A stretch of DNA of 59,661 nt from Microbulbifer sp. HZ11 (GTDB taxonomy: Bacteria; Pseudomonadota; Gammaproteobacteria; Pseudomonadales; Cellvibrionaceae), in the NCBI RefSeq assembly GCF_000708675.1, contig NZ_JELR01000006.1, positions 1 to 59,661 of the forward strand. The letters run 5' to 3'. The position numbers and the translations under genes are program-made. Position 1 is the stretch's first letter. Every line of letters starts with the position of its first letter. Positions 24,826 to 34,189 of this stretch are shown here, piece after piece. The notes under the pieces are model-generated. The model searched no databases. It had not been told where the DNA came from and saw only the letters and a list, made by a program, of their open reading frames with translations.

Positions 24826-25830
24826 TTAATTGTCCGTCGTCATCATGTTCGCTACTGCGGCCAAATCCATATTGCCACCGGTTAATACTACGACAACCCG
24901 CTTGCCCCGAAATCGCCCAGAGTGCTCCAGAACTGCCGCCAGCCCAGTTGCCGCAGATGGCTCCACCAGTTGCTTGGTACGCCCCCATAGCAAAGACAGC
25001 GCCTGTACAATACCTTGCTCGGACACTGTCACGATGTCGTTGACAGTTTCCCGGATCACCGCAAAATTCCGCTCACCCAGTGTGGTACGCAGGCCGTCGG
25101 CAATGGTGTGGGGAGTTTGTTCAGTCACGCGCACGCCACCGCGAAAGGAGCGGTGTGCATCGTCAGCCCCGGCGGGCTCGGCACCCAGAACCTTGATTTG
25201 CGGCGCCAAAGCCGAAACCGCCAACCCCACACCAGCCAACAAGCCGCCACCACCTACCGGTGCCACCAAAAGGTCCGGCGCAAAACCCAATGCCCGGCAC
25301 TGTCCGATAACCTCCTGAGCCACAGTCCCCTGACCTGCAATAATGCGCGGATCATCAAACGGCGGCACTTCATGAGCACCGGTCTCTTTGACCACCTGCG
25401 TCAGTGTTGACGCTCGAGCGGCCAACGTTGGCGCGCACAGCACAATATCGGCGCCATACGCAGCAACGGCGTTTTTTTTGGCTTGCGGCGCATTTTCCGG
25501 CATCACCACCGTACAGCGGAGATCTCGCTGTGCTGCAGCCCAGGCCAGTGCGGCACCGTGATTTCCCGAAGAATGCGTCGCCACCACCGTTGTGCCCGGC
25601 GGCAAGGAAAACAGAGCATTGGCCGCACCACGCGCCTTGAAGGCACCGACCTTTTGCAGGTGTTCACACTTGAAATAAATCTCCGCCCCCAGGCTCTCAT
25701 TGAGTGTGGACGAGTAAATCAAGGGTGTGCAGTGAACTAACCCGGTGAGACGCTCAGCAGCGGTGAAAATGTCTGCCGCCTCTGGCAGGTCCAGAGAGGG
25801 AGAAGGAGAGCAGGATGAAAATTCAGACAC
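24826..25830 (-). CDS. PLP-dependent serine/threonine dehydratase or racemase family
   Basis: 334 aa, fold type II PLP enzyme. The Lys in HLQKVGAFKARGAANAL forms the Schiff base (K66 region), ATHSSGNHGAALAWAA binds the cofactor ring, PVGGGGLLAGV (about residues 191-201) binds phosphate, and VVLTGGNMDL lies at the end. It lacks the C-terminal ACT domain of biosynthetic threonine deaminase, so it is the short type: serine racemase, catabolic threonine dehydratase or hydroxyaspartate dehydratase. The exact substrate is undetermined. A GTG start at 25830 is probable. Confidence 0.9.
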   Translation of the reverse strand: MSEFSSCSPSPSLDLPEAADIFTAAERLTGLVHCTPLIYSSTLNESLGAEIYFKCEHLQKVGAFKARGAANALFSLPPGTTVVATHSSGNHGAALAWAAAQRDLRCTVVMPENAPQAKKNAVAAYGADIVLCAPTLAARASTLTQVVKETGAHEVPPFDDPRIIAGQGTVAQEVIGQCRALGFAPDLLVAPVGGGGLLAGVGLAVSALAPQIKVLGAEPAGADDAHRSFRGGVRVTEQTPHTIADGLRTTLGERNFAVIRETVNDIVTVSEQGIVQALSLLWGRTKQLVEPSAATGLAAVLEHSGRFRGKRVVVVLTGGNMDLAAVANMMTTDN

Positions 25831-25857
25831 AGAGATTCGGATTCCGCAGGTAGCCGG

Positions 25858-26778
25858 TTACCAAAACAGCACATACAGTGCCATCAGTGTAATCCACATC
25901 AACAGCGCCCGTGAAAGTAGCGCCTGCATGGCCTCCACCTCGGCGCCGCACAGGCGCTGCCCCTCGTTGACCGCCACACCGGCACTGCATTCACTGCTAT
26001 CGATACCTCCGAGCGCTCCTTCCATATAATGCTCGAGTACGTCCTGGGTAGTGGTTTCACGGCAGGTAAGGCGTTCGCGCCAGACGCGATAACAACCGGC
26101 AAAGTTGCCCACGATCGCCAGAGTGAACCCGAGAGCACGCACGGGCAGCCATTCAATCAGCCACAGCCAGCGTGTTGCCAGGGCTTCATTCTGTTCGCTT
26201 ATGCCGCTGACGGCCGACTCCTGAGAATTGCGAGAAAAAGACTCCAAAGCCATCTGACTCATTCGGTACAGCAACGCACCGGGCACGCCCAGTAACAGGA
26301 ACCAGAACAGCACCGCAAACAGGCGCTCGAAGGCACGATAAATAGTCGCCCGGAACACCACCCGATGGAGAGTCTGAGCATCCGGCGCCTGCGCCGCAGC
26401 ATCAGTATCCCGTGCCGTCATCAGCGGAGCGGCAGCGTCTCTCGCAGCCTCCAGGTCCCCCTGGTACCAGGCGCGCAGATAATTAGACAGCGCATCATTA
26501 AAATGGCCTCGCCCGAAGCTGTACAGCAGTGCGGGCACACTCACAAGAATGGCCCCAAGCCAGCCGAGCAGCAACTCCGCCAGGGCCAGTACAACGGCCA
26601 CGGCCACTACCGGCGCAAGTACTAATACTCCGAAGCCAATTCCGGCTCTTTCCCGCAAGGCCTGCCGCCGAAATACCAGTGATTGCCAGTGTCCAAACCA
26701 GGCGTCGCGGTGCAGAGGTCCGCCAGACCCCCAGATCTGAACCAGCCCCAATGCCAACAGCACGATCAGAAGTGCCAT
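25858..26778 (-). CDS. ampE: AmpE, regulatory signalling modulator
   Basis: 306 aa with GAGGGAGCT before the ATG. Family features include HWQSLVFRRQALRERAGIGF near the N-terminus, four membrane segments (start, ~50-90, ~150-170, C-terminal LLMWITLMALYVLFW) and FGRGHFNDALSNYLRAWYQGD in the cytoplasmic part. AmpE is the inner-membrane partner encoded beside ampD and modulates beta-lactamase/peptidoglycan recycling signalling in enterobacteria. It is 57 bases downstream of ampD, presumably one operon. Confidence 0.93.
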   Translation of the reverse strand: MALLIVLLALGLVQIWGSGGPLHRDAWFGHWQSLVFRRQALRERAGIGFGVLVLAPVVAVAVVLALAELLLGWLGAILVSVPALLYSFGRGHFNDALSNYLRAWYQGDLEAARDAAAPLMTARDTDAAAQAPDAQTLHRVVFRATIYRAFERLFAVLFWFLLLGVPGALLYRMSQMALESFSRNSQESAVSGISEQNEALATRWLWLIEWLPVRALGFTLAIVGNFAGCYRVWRERLTCRETTTQDVLEHYMEGALGGIDSSECSAGVAVNEGQRLCGAEVEAMQALLSRALLMWITLMALYVLFW

Positions 26779-26835
26779 AGCTCCCTCGCTATCGTTTATC
26801 GGTTCAACCCGGGTCCGGGTCTTCTACCCGCAGGA

Positions 26836-27411
26836 CTAGGTGCCCGTGGCCGGCCCGGTCAGTTGATCCAATTTATTAAAATAAAGGTCCCAGTCAAACC
26901 CCGGACCAGGATCCAGCTTGCGCCCCGGTGCAATGTCGGAGTGCCCAGTAATCCGCGACCGCTCGATGGCCGGGTAGGCTTGCTGAATGGCTACAGTGAC
27001 CTCCGCCAATGCCTCGTACTGCGCCGGAGTGTAAGTGTCGGTCTCCAGGCCTTCCAGCTCGATACCGATGGAAAAATCATTGCAGTTTTCACGTCCGCAA
27101 AACATCGACTGCCCCGCGTGCCAGGCACGTGCATCAAAGGGGACGTACTGAGTAACCCGCCCATTGCGGTCAATCACCAGGTGGGCAGAAACTCGCAAAG
27201 TGGCGATTTCAGAAAAATAGGGATGGGCGTCGATGTCCAGATGACCGAGAAAAAACTGGTCAATGTAGGCGCCGCCGTACTCACCGGGCGGAAGGCTGAT
27301 GCTGTGGATAACCAACAGATCCACTTCGGTATCGTCCGGACGGGCATTGCAATGCGGACTTGCCACGCGGCGAACGCCGGACAGCCACCCTGACTGGACC
27401 TGATATTTCAA
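26836..27411 (-). CDS. ampD: 1,6-anhydro-N-acetylmuramyl-L-alanine amidase AmpD
   Basis: 191 aa. Probable TTG start at 27411, supported by GGAG six bases upstream. Amidase_2 fold with zinc ligand H36 (LLVIHSISLP), RVSAHLVIDRNGRVTQYVPF, RAWHAGQSMFCGRENCNDF, SIGIELEG (catalytic region) and ITGHSDIAPGRKLDPG (second zinc His and Asp). It cleaves the peptide from anhydroMurNAc in the cytoplasm. Loss of AmpD derepresses ampC in other species. The spacing of ampD, DUF1631 and nadC matches the Pseudomonas aeruginosa PA4522-PA4524 region. Confidence 0.97.
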   Translation of the reverse strand: MKYQVQSGWLSGVRRVASPHCNARPDDTEVDLLVIHSISLPPGEYGGAYIDQFFLGHLDIDAHPYFSEIATLRVSAHLVIDRNGRVTQYVPFDARAWHAGQSMFCGRENCNDFSIGIELEGLETDTYTPAQYEALAEVTVAIQQAYPAIERSRITGHSDIAPGRKLDPGPGFDWDLYFNKLDQLTGPATGT

Positions 27412-27537
27412 AACTGAACTCCACCGGAACTGAGCAGGGAGCTATTTTATGGAAGCGACGAAGTATCTGCCAATAGCGGCCCACGTTTATGGTCAATCAT
27501 ATACCAATCCGGTGTACCGCTGGCAGTTATCGGAAGG

Positions 27538-30042
27538 TCAGACTCGAATAGGGATCTTGCTGTCGCCGCAACTGCCCACCACATATTGCAGAGCTCGCTC
27601 AAACAGTGGCCCCTGCTCCAGTGGCAGTAATTCTTCGTCGCGCAGCGCGTGTGCAAGTTCAAGGCGGGAGTAAACACCCACTTTCGCACCCTGGCGGTTT
27701 ACAAACATAAACTGATCCAGTTCGCGGATGATCGCCGCAAGACGACAGCGCACCGGCAGCTTTTCCGGATGACGCAGTAAAAACCAGCTGTCTTTGAGGT
27801 GGTAGGTTTGCTGCCAGTGGTTGTCGTCGCTGGGCAGCGGCTTGAGATCAGCCGGTGCCAGTACCGCAGCCTCTGTCACCACCTGCTGGATTTCCTCCAC
27901 ATCGGGCAGAGCCTTCTGATCGGCAGGCAGCTCCCGAACCTCATCCAGCACCTCAGTGTCGAGCGCTCCTTTATCTTCGGGCGCGACTGCCTCCACCACT
28001 GGAATAGCCAGCACACTGTCCGCTTCCCGGCGCAACTCCTGCACCAGTCGTTCACGGGTACGACGCTCCCGTTCGGACTCCACTCGTTCCCCCAGGGTCT
28101 GGCGCTCGCGGTACAGGACTTCCAGGCCACCCATCAGGCGCTGGCGGTCGCCGGCGCTCATGGAGAGAGATTGGGCACCCTCCTCCAGCCGCTTTTTCAG
28201 GCCCGGTAACAAGCGCTGCATTTTCACACTGCTCTCGGGCATCGGCGCCACCACGCTCCAGATCAGGTCGCGCGCAGTAAGTACATGCTGACGCCACACA
28301 CCACTATCGGTACCCTCTTTCAGACAGGCGCGGAACAGCACGCTGCTCCACACGCGATTCAACCACTCGTGTACGATCTTAGGCAGTTTCCGCTCCGCCG
28401 TCAGGGTGTCGTAAACCGCCGCTACCCGGGCTTTGGCAGCCTCTACCCGCGCCGTGCCCTGCGCCTCATCAATGGTACGGCGTTCCATAACCTCCGCACG
28501 CTTGCGCTCTCGCATAGAAAACGCACGGAAAGACTCCAGCAGACGCAGGAAAACACGGTCATCCTGGTCGTACCGGGACAGTACCTCTTCTACAATCGTA
28601 CAAACCTCGCGATACAACGGGTCATTCAGGTAATTTTCCCCCGGCTGCCAGCCAATTGCAGCATCGGCCAATTCGTTCAACAGACGCCTGGCGGGGTGCC
28701 CGCTCTTGCTGAAAAACGCTTTGTCACTAACCGCCAACTTCAACATTGGCAACTGCATGCGAATCAGCTGAACCTTTATCGGCTCCGCGAGGTTGCGGTC
28801 CTCGAGCATAAACGAGAACAGCATGTCCACCAGCCGAATGACTTCGCTATCGAGCTCGTGAAGTGAAGCGCTCTGGCGGTTTTCAACCAGGTGCTGCTGT
28901 AGCAACTCTGTGACGTTGATCAGTTGGCCTGACACACCACTCTGTGCGGGCAGCGACATCTGGAATTGACCCAGATGCTGCAACAAGGTGGGCGTAGCCA
29001 TAGCCGGCGCACCGGCACCCGCAGGAACAAGCCCGGGTACACCGGTATAGCTACCCTCCGAGACGGTACCGGCATTGCTTCCGGCAACACTGCTTGCCGC
29101 GACACTGGCTCCAGCAGGATCTGATCCGCCCCCAGTAAGCACGTGTCCCGCCGGCGCATAACTGCCAGACGGAGCACCCGACACGCCACCTGGTACCGCT
29201 CCCGGCGACAGCGCGGAATCGGCCATTTGCGAAGGCATTGCCGCGGCAACCGGCGGTACATTCGCTCCACTCGCCGGCCCACCGGCAGCGGGGGCGTTTG
29301 AACGGTTTCGATGGCGCAGCGGGTCTTCAATGGTGGGCAGAACCCCCTGCTCTATGAGTAGCTGGTTACAGGCTTCATACAGCTCGCCCAGGCGGTTTAC
29401 CAGATGTAATTCAAACTTTTTCAGCAGGGTCATGCGCGCGCGCAACGACACCTCAACATCATCCAGCACTTCGGCAAAGGCACTGCAGATCGCAGCGGGC
29501 CCCAGGGGCAGATTTTCATCGTAAATTTTGCATGAGACCAAGGTGTCAAGACGCAGGGATAAAGCAGCGATCGCCTCCGCGTGATCGCGACGGATATTCG
29601 ACACCATTGAGCGGATCGCAACCTGCTGCTCCAGATCGTCATTATTTACCAGGGAAAGGTTCTTCAGGGAGCTGCCCAGGTCTGGGCTGACATCCTCACC
29701 GGGTGCATCATTACGCGGGTTGTGAAAACGATCCTCGATGCCATCGCAAAAACCATCGATCAGGTTGCTCTGTTCGACCCGAATAACGCGAATCGCCTGA
29801 AAAAGTTGATCCTGCTCTTCCTGCTGATGGGCCTTTTCCGCCATCATAAACAGAGAGTCGTCCACCTGCGTAAAGACTTCCTCCACACGGGACTGGATCC
29901 ACTGAATTGTTTTCTGATTTACGAGACTCACATTTCTAGACAACTGTCTGGTATTTGGGGATCCCGATAGGTTAGACTGCCTGGCAGCCCCACCTTTTCC
30001 ACCACCGGTAATCACAAATAGTTCGTTATTATTTCTTTCCAT
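27538..30042 (-). CDS. DUF1631 family protein (paralogue 1)
   Basis: 834 aa from the ATG at 30042 (AAGGA five bases upstream). An in-frame ATG 12 codons earlier is less likely. Layout: a disordered start; a helical region with VNQKTIQWIQSRVEEVFTQVDD and VNNDDLEQQVAIRSMVSNIR; a Gly/Ala/Ser-rich linker (~250-370); the DUF1631 core with VIRLVDMLFSFMLEDRNLAEP and HPARRLLNELADAAIGW; a charged coiled coil (~620-680); and a C-terminal beta domain with WFLLRHPEKLPVRCRLA and FMFVNRQGAKVGVYSR. That last domain is PilZ-like in pattern only. Function unknown. It corresponds in position to P. aeruginosa PA4523. Confidence 0.92.
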   Translation of the reverse strand: MERNNNELFVITGGGKGGAARQSNLSGSPNTRQLSRNVSLVNQKTIQWIQSRVEEVFTQVDDSLFMMAEKAHQQEEQDQLFQAIRVIRVEQSNLIDGFCDGIEDRFHNPRNDAPGEDVSPDLGSSLKNLSLVNNDDLEQQVAIRSMVSNIRRDHAEAIAALSLRLDTLVSCKIYDENLPLGPAAICSAFAEVLDDVEVSLRARMTLLKKFELHLVNRLGELYEACNQLLIEQGVLPTIEDPLRHRNRSNAPAAGGPASGANVPPVAAAMPSQMADSALSPGAVPGGVSGAPSGSYAPAGHVLTGGGSDPAGASVAASSVAGSNAGTVSEGSYTGVPGLVPAGAGAPAMATPTLLQHLGQFQMSLPAQSGVSGQLINVTELLQQHLVENRQSASLHELDSEVIRLVDMLFSFMLEDRNLAEPIKVQLIRMQLPMLKLAVSDKAFFSKSGHPARRLLNELADAAIGWQPGENYLNDPLYREVCTIVEEVLSRYDQDDRVFLRLLESFRAFSMRERKRAEVMERRTIDEAQGTARVEAAKARVAAVYDTLTAERKLPKIVHEWLNRVWSSVLFRACLKEGTDSGVWRQHVLTARDLIWSVVAPMPESSVKMQRLLPGLKKRLEEGAQSLSMSAGDRQRLMGGLEVLYRERQTLGERVESERERRTRERLVQELRREADSVLAIPVVEAVAPEDKGALDTEVLDEVRELPADQKALPDVEEIQQVVTEAAVLAPADLKPLPSDDNHWQQTYHLKDSWFLLRHPEKLPVRCRLAAIIRELDQFMFVNRQGAKVGVYSRLELAHALRDEELLPLEQGPLFERALQYVVGSCGDSKIPIRV

Positions 30043-30574
30043 TTCGTCCTTGCTCACCCCGGCACGCCCTCCTGGCATCGGTTACGCCACTCTCATCAAT
30101 GAGAAACCGTTGCGCGCAATCCCCCTAAACAAATACCCCGTAAAGCGCCCGCAACAGAAACTACAACTGGCAGCCGCCACAGAACCCCGGCACCGACACA
30201 CTGATCAGTGCGGAACTGCGACAAGCTGATACATAAAGATTGAGAAAATCCTGACTTCCGCGGCGGTCATACCGGCGGAATTGAAGCTGAGATCCAATAT
30301 CCAGCAATCCTAAACGACACGCAAGTGCCAGAAAGGGCCATTTTTCGTGAATTTCTTTGAAAATTGTGCCGATATTGCGACACGACAGGAAAGACAGGAG
30401 AAAAAGTAGGACAGTATTGCTAAAAGCTTCTGATTGAAAAGGGGCTAGCTGAATTGTTGCACTTTTTTGACAGACTGCGAAAGCGTCATTTGTGAACGCT
30501 CGTCATAATTCCCGGCGCAGTGTCAACAACGTTGTTACGCGCCGGGAATTACACGGATTTTCACCACCGGCGAA
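30043..30574. other. Intergenic region between DUF1631 paralogues
   Basis: 532 bp with no gene seen. It holds a strong inverted repeat at 30506-30551 just beyond the upstream paralogue and presumably the promoter of the downstream one. The two paralogues therefore need not be cotranscribed. Confidence 0.6.
30506..30551 (-). terminator. Large hairpin after the second DUF1631 gene
   Basis: TAATTCCCGGCGC (30506-30518) and GCGCCGGGAATTA (30539-30551) form a perfect 13-bp stem. The 20-base loop itself contains the palindrome AACAACGTTGTT. No T run follows on the minus strand, so it may stop or protect the transcript in another way. Confidence 0.5.
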
Positions 30575-32881
30575 TCAGCGCATTTCACCACGGGACTGAC
30601 GTACGGTACCGATTACCGACTGCAATGCACGCTCGAATAACATACCGTCATCCATCGACATCAGCTCCCCTTTGCGCAGCGCTATCGCCAGCTCCGCACG
30701 GGTAAACTCCGCCACCTTGGCACCGTTGCGGTTCACGAAGATGAACTGGTCGATATCTTTGATAACCGCTGCAAGGCGGCAGCGGAACTGCTCTTCATCA
30801 CCACGTTTCAGCTCAAACCAACTTCCCTGGGCGAGGCGGAAGGTCTGCTGCCAGTGGGAGTCCGTCTCAGAAATCTCTTCACTGACGTGTGAATCTGCCT
30901 GCAGCGCTACTTCCGCCACAGCCTGCTCAAGCTCTTCCATTTGCGGCAGCTCCACAACCGGCTCAGGCTTGACCTCACTCACATTCACTGGCGCCGTATC
31001 GCCCACCTCTTCCGCCAGGGCTGCTTCCTGCCCCGCCGCTTCGGCGGCCATAGCGCGCGCCTCTTTCTCGACTTCGCGGCTGCGCTCTTCCAACAGCCGC
31101 TGTGCCAGGGCAAAGCGCTCGCGGTAAATTTCCTTGAGGCCGGCGAACATACGGCGCGCTTCAAAGGTGTTGAGTGATACCGCTTCCACACCGGCTTTCA
31201 GTCGCCCCTGCAGCGTCGGCAATAATCCCAGCAATTGCTTGCGGCTCTCAGGCATAGGAGCGTGGACACTCCACACGAGATCCCGTGCGGTGCGCACATC
31301 ACGGCTCCAGCTTTCGCTCTCCGTACCCTCTTTGATACAGGTCAGGAACAGCATATTGGCCCAGACTTTTTCCAGCCATTCGGATACCACCGGCGGCAGG
31401 TCGCGCTCGGCCATCAATGCATCCATCACCGCCGCTACCCGCGCGCGCGCAGCTTTGGTTTTTGCCTTGCCGTCGGCCTCGTCCACAATACGCTGCTCAA
31501 GGCGCTGAGCACGCTTGCGCTCGCGCTCGATAAAGTCGCGGAACGAATCCAGCAATGCAGAAAATATATTGATGTCCTGATCAAATTCCGCCAGTACGCG
31601 GCCAACCACTTCGCTGATTTTCTTGTACAGCGGATCTTTTTCGTAATTGTCCTTTGCCTGCCAACCGGTGCAGGCATCTGCCAACTCGTTCAGGAGCTTG
31701 CGTGCAGGGTGGCCGCCCTTGCTGAAAAAGGATTTGTCCGCGATGGCCACCTTGAGCAGTGGCAACTGCAGGCGCCCAAGCTGGGATTTGACTGGCTCGG
31801 CGAGATTGCGATCTTCCAGAATAAAAGAGAACAGCATCTCCACCAGTTTGATGATATCGCTGTCCATTTTCGCCAACGCTGCCGACTGGCGCACTTCCAC
31901 CAGGCGTTCCTGCAGCATGCTGTTGACGTTTAGAAGCTGAACTTCACCCTCGCCATAGCTCTGAGGCAGATGTGACTGCAGCGCCCCCAAATGCGACAGC
32001 AGATCTTGCGGTGGCATCGGCGCTGCGCCACTACCCAGCGGCATCAGACCGTGACCGGCATAGCCCCCGGATTGTGACTCCGCATAACCACTCTGCGGTG
32101 CACTGGAGCCCGCTGGTTGCTGAGGGCGCGAAGCCGGGCGCTGTTGACGGGCGGCACGGCGCTGCTGTTTTAGTGAGGGCAAAACCCCCTTCTCGATAAA
32201 CAGATCATTACACTGATCATATATTTTGCCCAGATTCAGCATGACCAGCTGCTCAAACTTTTTCAGCAGGGTCAGGCGGGCGCGGATATGAAGATCCAGC
32301 GACCGTGAGGCCTCGACAAACGCATCGCAGATGGCGTCGGGACCCAGCGGGTTGTTCTTATCGTAAATCTTGACGGAAAGCAGCGTGTTGAGACGCAGGG
32401 AAATTTCGGTGAGAGGCTCGGCAAAGTCACGTTTGGCATTGGCGACCATGGTATCCACAGCCACCAGCTGCTCCAGGTCATCGTTGTGTACCAGAGACAG
32501 ATTGTCCGCTGAATAGGGATCTTCCTCGTCCGCACTGACTTCGCGCACCTGGAACCCCTGATCGAGCGCTTCGGCAAATCGATCCACCACCCGGCGGCGC
32601 TCGACGCGCAGCAAGCGCAGCGCCTGAAAGAGCCCATCCTGCTCATCCTGACCATGGGCTTTTTCCGCCATGGCAAACAGGGAGTCATCGACTTTGGCAA
32701 ACACCTGCTTGGCGTGATCCGTCAACAGAGCCTTCGCCTTATCGCGTACCGCCACAACCGGCGGCGGGAGGGTAACCGGGCCACCGCGGCGGTTCTGCCC
32801 CTGCTCTCCCTGGGCACCGCGCATGGAAACCACATTGGACGCGACGTTAGTAGCTACGCTATCGGTGTCTTTCATTGCCAT
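30575..32881 (-). CDS. DUF1631 family protein (paralogue 2)
   Basis: 768 aa. Same architecture as its downstream neighbour but with a shorter Gln/Pro-rich linker (RAARQQRPASRPQQPAGSS). Shared stretches: FAKVDDSLFAMAEKAHGQDEQ, NDDLEQLVAVDTMVANAKRD, MLFSFILEDRNLAEPVKSQL, GHPARKLLNELADACTGW and FIFVNRNGAKVAEFTRAELA. A Glu-rich coiled coil precedes the C-terminal domain. Tandem paralogues at this locus suggest local duplication followed by divergence. Function unknown. The start is supported by GAGG five bases upstream. Confidence 0.92.
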   Translation of the reverse strand: MAMKDTDSVATNVASNVVSMRGAQGEQGQNRRGGPVTLPPPVVAVRDKAKALLTDHAKQVFAKVDDSLFAMAEKAHGQDEQDGLFQALRLLRVERRRVVDRFAEALDQGFQVREVSADEEDPYSADNLSLVHNDDLEQLVAVDTMVANAKRDFAEPLTEISLRLNTLLSVKIYDKNNPLGPDAICDAFVEASRSLDLHIRARLTLLKKFEQLVMLNLGKIYDQCNDLFIEKGVLPSLKQQRRAARQQRPASRPQQPAGSSAPQSGYAESQSGGYAGHGLMPLGSGAAPMPPQDLLSHLGALQSHLPQSYGEGEVQLLNVNSMLQERLVEVRQSAALAKMDSDIIKLVEMLFSFILEDRNLAEPVKSQLGRLQLPLLKVAIADKSFFSKGGHPARKLLNELADACTGWQAKDNYEKDPLYKKISEVVGRVLAEFDQDINIFSALLDSFRDFIERERKRAQRLEQRIVDEADGKAKTKAARARVAAVMDALMAERDLPPVVSEWLEKVWANMLFLTCIKEGTESESWSRDVRTARDLVWSVHAPMPESRKQLLGLLPTLQGRLKAGVEAVSLNTFEARRMFAGLKEIYRERFALAQRLLEERSREVEKEARAMAAEAAGQEAALAEEVGDTAPVNVSEVKPEPVVELPQMEELEQAVAEVALQADSHVSEEISETDSHWQQTFRLAQGSWFELKRGDEEQFRCRLAAVIKDIDQFIFVNRNGAKVAEFTRAELAIALRKGELMSMDDGMLFERALQSVIGTVRQSRGEMR

Positions 32882-33325
32882 CTAGCCTCGCCGGCAGTCA
32901 CCTTCATCTATGAAGTGGCCGGGTGATGCGACACAGCGGCTCTGGGAAGCCCACTGTGAATGGTTTATTTAATTTCCAACCCTTTTGCCTGAATACCTAT
33001 CTGCTCAATTTCCGATCACCTGCAGTGATCAGCAGAAGAGGAGCACAAAAGAACGGAGCAACCTATATTGGTCGACCGTTGATTCTAAGTACAGCCACCA
33101 TGAAAGCACAACCTCGGGCTACCTGGCACTATCGTTTTTGCGACCCTATTCACAGGCACTGAGTAGATCTGGCGCCCGCTGGATAACAGAAAAAGCATCC
33201 AGTGAACACTCGCTGCTCGGCCAGATTTGCTAATATTGCCGCCGTCTGGCCGCAGACTCCAGGCTTACCCTTTCCCGCCCTCAATACCGGACAGGTTGTG
33301 GGCGCAGTACTATCGAGGTCCCAGC
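32882..33325. other. Divergent intergenic region upstream of nadC
   Basis: 444 bp between two divergent genes. No credible gene. It contains the small inverted repeat GATCAC-CTGCA-GTGATC (33014-33030), a possible operator for either gene, and must hold the nadC promoter. Confidence 0.55.
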
Positions 33326-34189
33326 ATGACACCGGCCGCCACCAGGATTCCCAACCTTTTCTCGGATATCGAGCGCTCAGTGAGAGACGCGCTGACGGAA
33401 GATGTGGGGGATGGCGATATCACCGCGCAACTGATTCCTGCGGACCGCTGCGCCCGTGCTCGCGTGATTACCCGCGAGGACTGCGTGTTCTGCGGCCGGC
33501 CGTGGGTGGACGAGATCTTCCGGCAACTGGATCCCCACATGCGGGTTATCTGGCATGTGCAAGATGGTGAACGAGTGGCCGCTAACAGTGTGCTGTTCGA
33601 ACTCGACGGTAACGCCCGCAGCATCCTCACCGGCGAACGTTGCGCACTGAATTTCGTGCAAACTCTATCCGGCACCGCCACCACTGCGGCCGACTATGCG
33701 GCCCTGGCGGCGGGCACCGAAATCAAAATCCTCGATACCCGCAAAACCATTCCCGGCTTGCGCACCGCGCAGAAGTACGCCGTATTGTGCGGGGGCTGTG
33801 AAAATCACCGCATCGGCCTGTTCGATGCATTCCTGATCAAGGAAAACCACATTGCAGCCGCTGGAGGAATCCACAATGCGATTAAACAGGCACACCAGAT
33901 CAAACCCGGCGCGCTGGTGGAAGTAGAGGTGGAAAACCTGGAAGAGCTGGCACAGGCACTGGACGCCGGTGCCGATGTCATCATGCTCGACGAGTTCACT
34001 GATGCAATGACTGCAGAAGCGCTGACTCTCGCGAAAGGTCGCGCGAAAATCGAAATTTCCGGCAGCGTGAACGAGGCTCGCCTGCAACAGTTGGCCGGCC
34101 TTGAGGTGGACTATATATCCTCCGGAAGCCTGACCAAGCATCTGCGGGCGATTGACCTGTCATTGCGGCTGGAATCCGGCACCGATTGA
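33326..34189 (+). CDS. nadC: Nicotinate-nucleotide pyrophosphorylase (carboxylating)
   Basis: 287 aa from the ATG at 33326, chosen for GAGG seven bases upstream. Earlier in-frame starts would add 33 unconserved residues. Family motifs: [58 protein letters not shown] (PRPP/quinolinate site), [36 protein letters not shown] and SGSVNEARL. It converts quinolinate and PRPP to nicotinate mononucleotide in NAD synthesis. Its last 79 bp overlap the 3' end of the opposing glycosyltransferase gene. Confidence 0.98.
   Translation: MTPAATRIPNLFSDIERSVRDALTEDVGDGDITAQLIPADRCARARVITREDCVFCGRPWVDEIFRQLDPHMRVIWHVQDGERVAANSVLFELDGNARSILTGERCALNFVQTLSGTATTAADYAALAAGTEIKILDTRKTIPGLRTAQKYAVLCGGCENHRIGLFDAFLIKENHIAAAGGIHNAIKQAHQIKPGALVEVEVENLEELAQALDAGADVIMLDEFTDAMTAEALTLAKGRAKIEISGSVNEARLQQLAGLEVDYISSGSLTKHLRAIDLSLRLESGTD

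Noticed and set aside
23092..26625. Several plus-strand frames opposite ampG, the PEBP-family gene, the dehydratase gene and ampE
   Set aside because: No family resemblance, no ribosome-binding sites, and each lies antisense to a clear gene.
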